Of a stretch of 64,000 nt of DNA, positions 45,409 through 57,732 are shown piece by piece (the stretch's first letter is position 1; every line of letters begins with the position of its first letter). The translations under genes and the position numbers were made by a program. The notes under the pieces are model-generated. The model was not told the origin of the DNA, ran no database searches, and worked only from the letters and a program-made list of their open reading frames with translations. This DNA is from Irpex lacteus (lineage: Eukaryota; Basidiomycota; Agaricomycetes; Polyporales; Irpicaceae): NCBI GenBank assembly GCA_001986395.2, contig MQVO02000011.1, forward strand, positions 930,001 through 994,000. Direction: 5' to 3'.

Positions 45409-47329
45409 TCACAAAGCGTCCTTGGAAGCTTCAAAGCCGGCGGCATGCAAGAGAGTAGAGAACTGTTGAGAAAAGCAAAGTTAGTTTTCATGCTGCACTT
45501 TGTATGATTGGTACGCACCTGCACTTTCGCAATCGACTTGACCTGGTCAAAGTCGTAGCCTTCGCGATCACTGAGATCACCTAGTAATACAGCGAGTGAG
45601 CACCTGCGAAAGCAAACGGGGATGAGAGGAAGACGAACCGCTGTTGTGGTACATAGGGTCAGCGATGGGACCAGCACGTTCAAACACCTGGGTAGCGGGG
45701 AAACCTTGTTGGTGGAAGCTCTATCATCGAGCAAGCAATCGCTCAGTATTGGCAATATGTATAACAGCGGCGATAGCGGTCTGCTCACTTGATGATCGCT
45801 GCAGCAAGCAGGGGTAAAGCCAACGGTGAGCTCGGGGCTGTATATGGCGGACAGGTTGGCCACGAGTTGAGTCACTTCGGGTGTGCCAATGCTGAAAGAT
45901 AGTCGTCAGAATGGACATAGATAGCCAGGACATACGCGACAACTTACACATCAGGTAGACCAAGCTGTGGTGATTCACCAGGCTTGCGATACGCGAGCAT
46001 ATCAGCCTGAATCATTAGGGTGAGATCCGCACCGGCCTCGCGGAGTTCCCCTATCACAACATGACATGAGAGTTGTATCACAAAATAAGGCGAACAAACT
46101 TACCTGCGTAGGCGCGGGATCCAAGTAGACCTTGCTCCTCTCCAGCGAACGCGGCAAGCTGCACATTCTTCTTGAAAGTGATTCCGTTCTCTGCTATAGC
46201 ACGGGCAATAGCCAAAATAGCGATGGTGCCACTTCCATCGTCATCACCTCCGGGGGCACGTAGACTACCGAAGGATCCTCGGCTGTCGTAGTGAGCACTG
46301 AGCAAGACAGTCTCGTTCGTTGCGACAGTCGAAGGGTATGAGCTATAAAGCAGAGCGACCAATGTTAGATTAGACGGTGTCCCTATAAGACCATTACCAC
46401 GTTACCAGATAACATTGGGACCAAACCCGGTGAGGAAGGGCTTGAGCTCGCAGCTTGCCCCGGTTTCCTCGAAACGATCCTTAATCCACTGGGCGGCGAT
46501 CCGAATACCGTCGGAGAACGAGTGGCGAGATATTATGGGAGACTTCGGGTCCTCTCCAGTCAAATACTCGATGTCCTTCTTCATCTGCTTAGTAGATAAC
46601 GTTTCGACTATTGCCGCAATTTCAGAACTGTACTTGACGCCATCAAGGAGACGCTGTACGCGCTTGATAGCTTCCGAAGGAACAGGAAGAAGAGGCATCG
46701 GTTGCTGGGGAAGAAGTATGGACTTCCAGAAGGGCGGGAGATGCATATCGATAGTTTGCGCTTGAGCGTATTCCATGCCGACTAGAGCGCTCTGCTCGTC
46801 AACATGGAGAAGTTGCACGGAGTACGTAGAGCCTCGTAATACTTCTTGATTGTTGTTAGCATCGCTAGATTGCAACTCAAGAATGTTGTCAAAGACTTGT
46901 GCGAGCTGAGTAGTTGCGCCCGACGTGATGGAAGCATCCAACGCCGCAGCGTCACGCTCAAGCCACACAAGTTGAGGAACATTGGAGCGACCTCCTTCAA
47001 GCTGAAGAGTTGGTTGATCTGGGAACAACCGACCGGTAAGGGTAGCGCAATGTTCCTCGGTTGTACCGAAGAAGTGAGTCTTGCCAGAAGGTGACGACCC
47101 GTAGAATGACAGGCAAGGCGACTGTTGCAGCACAGCCAAGGGAGCTTGCTGGATAGCCCAGAACACTAGAGGGTATAACTCCTTGGCTATCATCTTGGGA
47201 GACAAGCACGGTCCTGGATCAACGTGATTTCAGTCAATGATCAGGTGCACTTAATTATGGAGGGCCGAGGTACACGTACCACTGATTCCTATTCCGTTTA
47301 CGAGGATCAGACAAAGACCTGCAGGAAAG
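45409..47329 (-). CDS. M28 family zinc aminopeptidase (probably secreted or vacuolar)
   Basis: Exons from the 3' end: 45409-45462, 45519-45580, 45639-45720, 45789-45891, 45948-46050, 46104-46342, 46406-47213, and a probable leader exon 47280-47329. From the ATG at 47193 the frame closes exactly. The leader exon reads FPAGLCLILVNGIGISG, a hydrophobic stretch fitting a signal peptide, but no ATG could be joined to it, so the true start is unresolved. Zinc-site motifs are complete: SAHYDSRG (His), GGDDDGSGT (Asp), FAGEEQGLLGS (catalytic and metal Glu), QADML (Asp) and CCSDHQSF (His). These are the residues of two-zinc M28 aminopeptidases that trim N-terminal residues from peptides. Confidence 0.85.
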
Positions 47330-48203
47330 CTGATTGGGTATGATTAGCTGTTACTACTTAAGTCACATAGAATGACCGCAGTGCCAACGTACTCTCGTCA
47401 GCAAAGCTCGAATGAACTGGTCGCAGTCCGAGTCAACGTTGTCAAGGTCGGAAGGACGATCGGCTCAGGATGACATAATTGGTCGGAGCTTTAACCTTTT
47501 ACGCAGCAGTGAATCCGGAAATCCAATAGCTTTGCGAGGGGTCTTCAATATTTCGGGCTCCGCTACTAGTGTTTCGTCAGAGGCCAATTACCACAGTCTG
47601 TGCTTGTTACTGAACGTCGACTATCTGTGGTACATATTCAGAGTCTACTTCCCTGCTTCGTTCCAGGCATACGCGACTACTCATGGCCAAAGCACTGTCA
47701 GCGAGAGGATTTTCAATGCAAATGTAGTGAAGGTGACGACGTCGTATTGACGCAGTTTACCCACGTTTACCCACATTAATACGCCGTTGCCATCTCAATC
47801 TTCCTGCATATCAAAGGAACTTCCCCCTGCAAAGGACCTATAGGAATGCAGGAACCTGTTCTCTGTAAGTAGACTCGCATATGAGGCGAAACCTGATCCC
47901 CGCGAATCTGATGTCGGACGTAAAGTGATAAACTGGGCGGAGGCCCGTGCGTATGGAAGCCATCTTTCCACGACGACACATCAGAAATGTCAATGCAAAG
48001 GCCCTGGCACCTCAAGCGCATTGCATTCCTTATAATGATCTTGGTTCTCTTGTTTCCCAGTTCCCTGGGAACCTCCCATCTTCCCAAGCACTTCACCCAG
48101 CCCCTCCCCTTCTCAGGACGCGGGCGTCCTCTCTTTTAAGGCTCCCTGGCTGTAGCCCTATCACGGCTGGTTCGTTCGTTCTTTCTATCTGCCCCCTCTC
48201 CAA
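47330..48203. other. divergent upstream region
   Basis: Contains the unresolved 5' end of the aminopeptidase gene (minus) and the promoter of the polytopic membrane gene (plus), including a pyrimidine-rich tract near 48090-48120. No other gene supported. Confidence 0.45.
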
Positions 48204-50282
48204 ATGGTTTCCTTCGACCGGCGGAATGTGGTCCGTCTGCTCAACTCAGCGGTATGTCTTTGCAGGACCTCACTCTATCATCGCTGCTGACCACGTATTA
48301 CAGTATCTTCGTATAACTCTCAGTCGGGTTACCGCAACATTCTTTTTGCTAAGCTTCATCTTCTTCATCGCCCAGGTGCTCATTCAGGCCTTCCTATGGA
48401 CTGACGACAACTCTGCTTTCAATAACATCAATGCAATGGTGGAGAACGCCGGGGTGCCATCATCCCTGCTACCTTGGTTGGACATTAAGAAGGAGCATTA
48501 CAACTTGAAGATCTGCAGTGAGGCTCCGTATGGTGCTAAGAATGTTTCACAAGTGTGCCCAACCGTGTATGATACAAACGTTGGTGCCGATAGCGACTGG
48601 GTTCTGCCACAGTCCTTCCGAGCCAACGTAAGTCTCACGATCACATGGTAATTCCATTATAGCTGCTAAAGACACATTACAGGCCACTATCGCAAACGTT
48701 TCGCAGCTAGAACACGTCCAGTTGGCTGATGGCGGTGTCACGCTCACTCTCACCGAACAGTGCCTCTATTCCCTGACCTATCCTACCCAGCGGTTTGTTC
48801 ATCTACTAACTAGTCTCAGACGCGGTTTGTTGATTTTGTATATAGGTTGCGAAACTCCATGAATGAGGAACTCGCCCTTCTTTTCTCTCAGTTCTGGCTG
48901 TTGGGACTGTCTTCTGCCGCGGTAGGTACAGGCAATGCATACGACGTATAACCGTCCTCAACAACATCTTTTTTAAGGTTCTGTCACGATCTGTATCACA
49001 CGTTATCGCCGTATTTGCCATGCGAGTGTTCTCAAGTGCATGGTCGGCATACACGCTCTGGCGGACGAAGGACCTGGAGCACAGGCTACACCGTCTCATC
49101 ACGGACTCCAATACTCCTTGCCATTCGGATTTTGGCGTGTTTCCGAACTATATTAACATGAGAATTGGTCTTCAGGTGCGTAACAGTCCCCTATACAGCT
49201 GGTCGTGCCAAAGCTAAATGTCCCAACTTGATTAGATTCCCGACCTCATTCTCAACCTCTGCGCATTGCTGTTCACCGGGTTGCTCGGGCTCAGCCTTAT
49301 CAAGGTACTGGCAATTTATCTGGACATCATCTTTATGTTTGCTCACCAGTGTGGGTTTAGACCTTCAGTGAGAACGTGTTCAACTGTGTCGGCCCGCCTG
49401 CCAAGATCGTGCGCCTGTATCGCGTATGTCTTCCGGGCTTCTCCTCCAAATCACATCTAACTTCATTATTTTTAGTACATGTTGACCGTCGTCGTCTCCG
49501 GGCAGTTGTTGTTATACCTGTTGATTGCTTCAATTTCTCTCGCTCTCAAGGAAGGTATCATCTCGAAAGCGAAGCTTCTGCCGTTGGATATCACGCTGTT
49601 CGTACTCTCCGTTATCGTAAGTGTTCCACGTATCTTGTTGGATGGATTTCCTGATCATTAAACATCCATGTAGCTCACTATAACAATGGTCACTCTGGTA
49701 AGATACCCAGCCACATGCGCACTTTACGGAACTCACCTTCTCTGCCAGGGCTATTATTCCACACGCTTTGAGAGAAAACGTTTGATGATTGCATTCCTCA
49801 CGCTTCTCGTGTGTTTCATCATCGGATTCCTCGCAATGTTCACTCTCCCCGCGTTCCAATTCACGTGGATCCAATGGCCGTTCTTTGCCTGTATCTCCGG
49901 CATCAACGCCGCCGTCCTCATATGCTGCACCACCTTCGCCGCCCTTTGCAGAATCCATTTCGGAGAGGGCCTGTCCCATTATCGTAAGTCACCTCACATC
50001 AAAGAGGCATCACAGTCTCTGACAGTTCCCATCTCATTGATTTTATCGTTATCAAATATCCTGTCATCAGTTCATGTCGAAAAGGTTCTTTCAAGTGAGG
50101 ATTTCGAACCCGACGAATTTTCGACGGGAGAAGAGGCCAAAGCGGCCAGCGCGAGGAGGTTATCGTTCATGCTACAGACTGCCACTGTGTCAACCAATCC
50201 ATTGGTCACGCGAAACACCAACTGGGACTTCGCGGATCAGACACGCCCGCCGATCTACACCGTGGAGACCCTTGGGAAGTAG
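48204..50282 (+). CDS. unnamed polytopic membrane protein family, copy 1
   Basis: Eleven exons (48204-48251, 48304-48627, 48683-48792, 48846-48921, 48978-49175, 49236-49304, 49361-49423, 49476-49616, 49674-49697, 49749-49983, 50071-50282) give 499 residues. A first helix (FFLLSFIFFIAQVLIQAFLW) is followed by a large, probably luminal or extracellular loop of about 130 residues with cysteines (KICSEAP, VSQVCPTVYD, TEQCLYSL). Then come about six helices, with conserved loops SAWSAYTLWRTKDLE, NTPCHSDFGVFP, FNCVGPPAKIVRLYRYMLT and CRIHFGEGLSHY, and a cytoplasmic tail. No named family recognised. A paralogue starts at 62210. The topology suggests a receptor or channel-like role, but this is not shown. 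Confidence 0.75.
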
Positions 50283-51027
50283 TCCTGGGCCTCAAGGGTA
50301 CATACCACTATTGTCTTGTCATCGGCGATGGTGGTGGTCGTGATCGTGGCACCGGAAGAGCTACAACTTTGTTCTTCGTCAATCAATCTACACCCAGTAT
50401 GAAGTTCTCCGGTCACGCTCGAGATATAGACAACACGTCAAAGGTCAATGATCGTCACTCACGCTACGCTTTGCTCCGCGGGTACCGCCATCCTTCTCCA
50501 AGCACCGACCTCGAGTGCTGTGCGCTCTGTGAAAGTCCAGAATCCTGCTGCTCTTGTGCCCCGCAGCGATCTTTCGACAACTGCGGTGTGCACCAAGTCC
50601 TGCTCCGAGATGCCCGCTGTCACTCTTGCGGCTGTGGCATGTAGGGCTTTTGCACCTGGACATTGGGAGTAGTAACGGACCTGATACTTGGTGAACATTT
50701 CTAGAACTTTGTTGCTTGACGCATTTGACATAGAGATAAGCGTGTTCCGTTCACTAGCTATCTCATTGCTTCTATTTGTACAATTGGATGTTTGTATCAA
50801 CTGATTTACCCGTCAAAACGACTGTAAACATTTATAAAAGTGGATTAAACATTCTCATCCCCTTCCTTGGGCTGTGGCGTAGGACTTCTGCTTCTTAATC
50901 CTCCCTTCACATTCCCACTCTCGGGTGAAGTATACGCCAGAGTCGGCAGAGCCTGTTCGAAGGGGTTTGCCCCATTCTTTGCGTCTATCACTTGTCACAA
51001 GTCAATACTGAATTCAGGTGCCTGTGT
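50283..51027. other. convergent intergenic region
   Basis: Lies between 3' ends of two genes. Short open frames only, including a 91-codon one with a cysteine-rich end (50369-50644) that I do not support. Confidence 0.5.
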
Positions 51028-52252
51028 TCATTTGGTAGAAAGCGTATCACTATCCTCGTCAGAAACGAATGGGTTTGCGTTCTTGGCAACCGACGGGTCT
51101 TCTAACCTGACGTATGGCAACAACTTGACGGAATCAAAATTGAATTCCGAATTGGATTTCGACAGATCTGCGTTTCGTGCAGCTGTCCGAGGTGAGAGTT
51201 GTGACATGTGTACGGCATTCATCGGGCGCGGGGGGTTGAAGGACTGCCGACCCACGCCTAAAACTAATCAGTGAAACAGATTAGATTCAAGTATTTCGAT
51301 GTGGGATCCACTGAGAGCGGGTAGTACGTACCCCATTCCTTTCTATATAGACGTCTAGAGGCAGCATTCCTCCTCTTTCGAATGACAACGAACAAGATGC
51401 GGAGTAGGAAGAGAAGAACGATGCCTCCGATGATACCGCCAATAATGGGAGCTGCGTGGCTTCTAGACGATGACTGTGCAATTGAGCTACTGGGGGCAGG
51501 AGTGCTTGTAGCTTCGCCGGGCGAAACGGCAGATGTTGAGTCTGCGGGGACGGCCGTACCTGTCACGGTGTTTGTCGTGTTCGAAGCGTTGGGGACAAAG
51601 AACCTAGAAAGTGTAGAAATTTAGCGTTTTCATGAGTTAGACAACGAAAATCTTGAACGCATGGTGATAACGACCAGTTACAAGCTCTAATACTATGCCC
51701 ATCTGGTGAGAGGGCGTAGATGAGAGACAACGCTTACGTGAGACCTGACAGATGAAATTCTGGTACGGCGTTCACAGAGGCGTTCACGAAGTCGCTAAGT
51801 CCAATCAGAGTGACAGATACATTGTATGTGTCCTGTTCGAGGAAGTGATAGACTTGCAGTCCACACTCCAAATCGTCGGTGTGTAGGTCGTATGTTATTG
51901 TATGTGAGCCATGGTTTTCCGATTCGAAGGCCACGGCAATTGTGCCGGATGACTCTACTCCGATAGTGGATAGCTGCAGTTTATCCCCTAGACGAAGATG
52001 TGAGTTTCTCGTGGAAGTAGCGTAGATACGATACTACATACCAGTAAATGAGAAAGATGCGGACGCATTGGTTGTGGTAGTATGGTGATCAGTCTCTCCG
52101 TCACAAATGCTGCCGGTTGTGTTCCACGCTCCTGGAGGGTGAAAATGAACCTTCGTGTCGAGGTTGATGCTGACCGCTGTTTCGACTGCTATTGTCGACG
52201 GTACGCTTGACGCCAAGAGAGCGAAGAAAGATAGTAGGAACATCGACGGCAT
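51028..52252 (-). CDS. secreted-ectodomain single-pass membrane protein, Thr/Ser-rich
   Basis: Read from 52252: exons 52252-52042, 51987-51738, 51603-51332, 51257-51028, 320 residues. The signal peptide MPSMFLLSFFALLASSVPST is followed by a beta-rich ectodomain with many N-glycosylation sequons (WNTTGS, TNASAS, YNVSVT, VNASVN). It has a few cysteines (SICDGE, LECGLQ). A Ser/Thr/Ala stalk leads to one transmembrane helix (PIIGGIIGGIVLLFLLRILF) with the stop-transfer RKRRN, then a cytoplasmic tail of about 90 residues. The layout is common for basidiomycete surface proteins of unknown function, sensor or adhesion being possible. Confidence 0.7.
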
Positions 52253-53014
52253 GTTAGAATGCGGTGTCGAAGCGAGGTTTCGGGAGAGTTGACCACGACT
52301 CAGCGCAATTTGTGCAGGTTAAGCGTACTAATAGCCTTGAAGGAACTTTGATGTTCCATCCTGCTGGTCTTGGACTCTCAAGGCCGGCAATGAGGTATAC
52401 AGTCCGCCTAGGAAGAGAAAGTCAGGTACAGCGCGCCGAGAAGCAAATGCCAAAGTACGGGACATACATATAGCATGCCGTCTGTATACTGTCAGTGCAC
52501 ACGGCAGGCCATTCACACCAGAATGCGGAGCACTCACGGGTCATGCTTCGGCAACCTGGATACGTGGGCACATCGCGATGGGAATATGCAATGACACTGC
52601 TGTTATTTACAGAGAGCGCCACGCTACGTGGCTCTTCGCAGAGAGACAGCATACGCTGAAGTTGTGAGCATCCGAGGTGTGAGTACGATCCAAGCCATTG
52701 GGGTGATTGACACGTAGGCCGTGAGTCTGCTAAACTGCTAGATTTCTGAAATGAGACTACACAACTCCCAGGAGCGATTGAACGTCTCACGGCTGAACAA
52801 CCTACAGCTGCAAAGTGACCGTTATCCTCAAGATGGTCAAGGTCATATGCATCTGAGCTTGAGTCATTGGCGTCTGCTATCTGCTATTGAAGCTGGCGCA
52901 TCAATTGATGGCGGCATCATCCCGAGGAGAAGCCGACCCGGTGGCAGCGGATCTAGCTCTTGCGTCTACCGCGACTACAATACTGACTGCAGGAAGAATC
53001 TCATATTCCAAACA
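52253..53014. other. divergent promoter region
   Basis: Between the divergent mucin-like gene (minus) and the ARMT1-like gene (plus). No coding region supported. Confidence 0.5.
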
Positions 53015-55519
53015 ATGGTGCTGTCGATTGCAGACTATCCATATCCACCTTATGATCCTACCGATAAATCAGGGTAAGCCAACAAGCGTACGTGCGCACA
53101 TTGCAGCATCACTGAACCAAACTTTGCATCTTGTACCGTAGCTTCAGGTAGAAAGATCTTATCATTAATCTTCCGGATGGGAACTCATTTGACACCTCAT
53201 TGACTAGCTACGAGACAGTGGTGAAGCGATGGCCGATTATATTAACTGGCATCATAGACACCATCTATCGAGCTGACCATGATATCAGCGTCGCCCTGCC
53301 GTCGCTTGCTGCTGGGAGCACCGAAGAAGTAGAAGCTCAAGCAAAAATTGCAGAGGGTAAGGGGATCATTGAGCAGATCGGCAAGCTGAAATATGACATG
53401 GCGCGAGATCGCCCGCTGGAGTACGTATGCTATTTCGTTATGCCAATGCTTTGTCAGTCGAAAGACTATAACCGATTTTGGTGCTTTACTAGGTCCATAC
53501 CAGCAGATGGTGAAGCTTGGACCGAGGAGTACAACGACTTTCTCAACCAGCTTGTAGAGAGGAAGCAAAATACCTGGTTTACTGCTCCTTGGTTGTTTGC
53601 AGAGTAAGCTATTCCAATATCGACCCGCAGGTCTTGTCACTAGTATACTTCTGCTAATAACATTGCTCATGACAGATGCTATCTGTAAGTTTGTTCAAGT
53701 AATTGTGTCTGTTCGCTGGTTTACGTTACTCCACATTTCAGATACCGCTTGGTCAGATCCTTCCTCGCCCAAACTGTATACTGGAAGGCTTTCGATCCCT
53801 TCTCCGCGCAAAAAGAGGAGACGTTCCGTGGAAGTAGCAAAGCAATATACCGTACGTTTGAAATATCCAAGAGCTCGATTGACGGAGCGATTAATTGGTT
53901 GCAGAGCTTGCTTCAACGATCCATGAACTCGACGACGAGAAACAAAGTCTCAGAGATGACAAGGGCAAACTGGCCGTTCTCTTCAAAGAGATGATTCAGA
54001 TGTGTTTATGGTACGCGTGTCAATTTACGATTCAAGATATATGTGTCGACGCGTGTTGATATAGGGGAAATGCTACGGTATACCTTCAATTTTCGAGTTA
54101 ACCCACGGATGGTCATTCACGATGCTCCATTATTGTATAGGATCTGTCACTTCTGACGCACATGTCTCACGATGATATCGCCAATCTGCAGAGTGTGGGG
54201 AAAGAGGCTCAAGCAGCGCGGCTCGAATATATCCTCAAGGACGATCAGGATAAAGTAATCTCGTATCTGGAGTCACTGAAAGACAAGGACGCCAGAGTTG
54301 ATTTCGTCCTTGACAACGGTGTGTCTTGCTCTATTTTTGTCGGATTGCGCTGACAAGCCAACTTTAGCTGGTTTTGAGGTGGGTAGCATCTTGCATCTTT
54401 GCACTGAAAATGTCCTCACGGCATCTAATTGGATCTTTAATGACGGTTTTGCATATTTAGCTATTCACCGACTTCGTTTTCGCGGACTTCTTGGTGACAT
54501 ATACTCCATACGTCAAGAAAGTAGTGTTCCAGTGCGTACAATTATTATCCTTAGACTACATTCTCCTCAACAATACGCCATGCGGCATGTGACACAGCCC
54601 GAAACTCATCCCTTGGTTCGTCTCGGACGTCACTCCTCCGGACTTCAAAAGTACCATCCCCTCACTCTTATCTGAGTCTTTCTTTAACTCGTCCAACACG
54701 TCGATCGATCCAAAGCAGCACGAGCACCTCCAGAAGATGGTCACTCGCTGGCAGTCGTACTTGGACTCTGGGGTTTTCGCACTTTCCGTACCTGTTGATA
54801 CAGCTCTGGGGCAGGCACATCCCAAGGTGAGTTCCGTAACGCTAACGCATCTAAGGGGGCAAAATTGATCAACTGACTTGTTTATTTAAGGGCGACTTTT
54901 GGACAGGGCCATGGCCATACTGGGACTTACAAGAAAAAGCTCCTGAGTTGTGGGAAGATTTGAAGGGCAGCTCTCTTGTCATTTTCAAGGTATGCACGCC
55001 TATTTTTCTAGGTGTAAGAACATGAATCTACTTTTCTGAGACACTTAGGGAGACTTGAAGTAAGTTTGGAAGTATATTGCATACTAGGCTTCGTAACTCA
55101 CAATATTATCTTCCTCGCTTGTAGCTACCGCAAGTGAGTTTATTCCCTTTTTTCTCCGACGTCACTCGCTGATTATCATGAAGGTTGACTGGTGATGTCA
55201 GGTGGCCAGTAACGACACCCTTCGAGACTGCTGTCGGTGAGTTCTTTTTCCCATTATGTCCAGTTTATGAAGAACTCAGCAAACGCTTTACCGTAGGATC
55301 ATTCGGAGGTGTCTTCCCTATCTTGAGTTTACGCACAAACAAGGCAGACGTCGTCGTGGATGTTCCACAGGAAGTCGCAGATAAGCTCGATGCCGCGGGA
55401 GAGAAATGGAGAGTGAACGGGAAGTGAGTGCATCCACCTTTTAACTAGCGTGCGTCATATGTAACCACTGATGAATTTGTAGATATGCACTGGTGTCGTT
55501 CCTACCACAGAAAGTGTAA
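53015..55519 (+). CDS. ARMT1/DUF89 damage-control phosphatase
   Basis: Seventeen exons close in frame at 481 residues. They include very short ones: 53676-53684 (9 nt), 54065-54077 (13), 54368-54378 (11), 55049-55059 (11) and 55125-55133 (9). The N-terminus YPYPPYDPTDKSGYETVVKR then WPIILTGIID is typical of subfamily III DUF89. DLSLLTHMSHDDI, FVLDNAGFELFTDFVFADFL and PWFVSDVTPPDF carry the metal-binding and catalytic residues (Asp/Asn of FVLDNAGFE and Asp of SDVTP). FKGDLNYRKLTGD and SLRTNKADVV are the remaining conserved motifs. Relatives hydrolyse damaged or excess phosphometabolites such as fructose-1-phosphate, and have been reported as carboxyl methyltransferase-like. Cytosolic enzyme, probably metabolite repair. 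Confidence 0.88.
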
Positions 55520-56248
55520 AGGGATCAGGCTTGCACAGTACTAGTTAACTAGTACTTAACGCGTACGATAGAAGTTGCCATGGACGCGTGTAGAATTAGA
55601 ATGAATGTATAACGCCCAAAAAAAACGGGAGATTGTATGATGTGTGATACTTTGTACCGATGCATCCGAGCTTCAGAAATAGGGAGCTCAAGCCAAGGCC
55701 ACGACATGAAGTTTGAAGCTTGAATTCGAAGCGATATCGAGCGTCTAGGATTTACCTAAAGCGGCAATCTGCCACAGTTTACTTCTCCGACTAAATTCGG
55801 GTTTGCCAGTCCGATCTGACTTTTGCCAGGGTCACTCTACACTCTTTCTTTGACGTCCGTTGTTCGCACATAGTCTCGTATGTGTATCTACGCTAGTACG
55901 TCTGCAGAGCTGAGGCCTTCACCCTTGCGCATCGTGCTGTATGAAGGCCAAAGCTTGGAGCTATCATACGTCGTCTGGTTTTTGAGGCGCCGTCGCGGTG
56001 ACTACACTCGGCAAGTTTGCCAGGGCCGTGTACTAGCCATTACAACCCACGGTGAACCGGCACATGAAACCTGTTTCTACCCGCTGGCTATCTATGCTCA
56101 CTCTTATCAAGCGTCATGTGTTCACTCCAAAACCTCCAGTTCTCAAGCTCTTGATATCGATGAGAACGGTTTGGTAGCAAGTAGGCGTATAAGCAGCATC
56201 ATTTCATCGAGGTCGCAACTCACCTTCTGTTCCAGGTGTATCGCTATT
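55520..56248. other. intergenic region
   Basis: No separate gene supported. An open frame runs from 55880 into the amidohydrolase start, so the true start of that gene could lie further upstream. Confidence 0.45.
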
Positions 56249-57732
56249 ATGGACAGAAACGACACAACCGCTTTGTCTGAACTAACCAAGGTGGCGCGTA
56301 CGTTTCCGGCAATTGACAACCATGCTCATCCCCTCCTCGCGGAAGCACATCGAGACAAGTTTCCATTCGAAGGTCTCATTTCGGAAGCCACAGATGAAGC
56401 TCTCACCTCCGACGCGATTCACACCCTTGCATGCTTCAGAGCCACGCTGCAGCTAGGTGACTTGCTCGATATCAAGGGCGAGCCAAGCTGGGAAGCTGTG
56501 AAAGAGAGGCGAACGAAAATATCCTATGAGGAGCTCTGTCGGACCTGCATGCAAGCATCGTACATCCAATGTATACTCCTGGACGATGGATTGGGAGGGG
56601 TCACTGAACTTGCCGAGGGCTACAAATGGCATGACAGATTTACAAGTAGCCCTAGCAAACGCATAGTGCGCGTCGAGGTCCTCGCCGAGGTACGTTGGTA
56701 GCTGCAACCTTGATCGAGATAGACTCACCGATCTATCACTTTGCTATAGGATCTTTTAAAGGATATCATCGTGGCGAAAAGCAACAAGCAAGATGCGCTA
56801 CCTGAAGTTGTTTATTCGCAATTCTGTGACAGTTTATCTGGCGCCCTTTCAGCAGCCGCTTCTGATGCAGAGGTCGTCGGGTTCAAGTCGATTGCATGCT
56901 ATCGTACCGGTCTCAACATTACCGTCAAACCGAAAACCGTCGACATTATAGAAGGTCTTCGCGATGTCATCTCTGTCTATGTGGACACAGGGAAACTACG
57001 GCTACAAAGTAAGCCTGTAAATGACTTCGTCGTTATTTCGACACTCGAAATATCTGCGCAGTGCGGAAAGCCTGGTTAGTTACCTCCTTCCCTTCTGACG
57101 CGTCATACTTATGTCGCTGCATTTTAGTACAGTTTCACACCGGCCTCGGAGATAATGACATAACTTTGGCCCTCTCTTCACCGTCTCACATGCAGCCTGT
57201 TATAAAGGCGTACCCGAAGACGAAGTTCGTTCTGCTGCACTCGAGCTACCCGTATACCCGCGACGCTGGGTATCTCACAGCCGTCTATCCAAATGTGTTC
57301 CTTGATTTTGGCGAGATATTCCCATTCTTGAGCGCAGACGGCCAGATTGGCGTTATCAAGCAGGTACTAGAGTTGTGCCCGACGAACAAGATAATGTGGT
57401 CCAGTGCGTATCATGTCCCACATGCGCATGTGTAATGGATAGGCTGACATAGTATTACAGCGGATGGACATTGGTGGCCGGAGTCGTACTACTTGGGATC
57501 GATGCAAGCTCGAGAGGCACTTCTCGCGGTAAGCGCGGCTTGATCTCATGGGTTTACCCTCAATTTCTCATCACACGTCCAGGTACTCAGTGGGTCTGTG
57601 CGTCGCCGGGAATTGACAGAGGCTCAAGCCATACAAATCGTCAAGAATGCGCTATTCTACAACGCCGACCGAATTTACAATCTGGGTTTGCGCCCTCAGA
57701 TGAAGGGCGAGGAAGGTGATATGTCAGAATAG
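56249..57732 (+). CDS. FluG N-terminal-like amidohydrolase (stand-alone)
   Basis: Five exons (56249-56689, 56750-57074, 57128-57403, 57461-57528, 57583-57732) give 419 residues. The amidohydrolase metal site is present: IDNHAHPLL (H-x-H), QFHTGLGDND (His), LLHSSYPYTRDAGYL (His) and MWSTDGHWWPESYY (Asp). YNADRIYNL closes the domain. In FluG this domain precedes a glutamine-synthetase-like half; here the gene ends after the amidohydrolase, so it is a single-domain relative. The start was chosen at MDRNDTTALSELT, although the frame stays open upstream to 55880. The substrate is unknown; FluG proteins act in sporulation signalling in ascomycetes. Confidence 0.82.

Noticed and set aside
50369..50644. 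91-codon plus-strand frame with a cysteine-rich C-terminal half
   Set aside because: Lies between two convergent genes, no splice partners, no recognisable metallothionein or effector spacing; probably chance.
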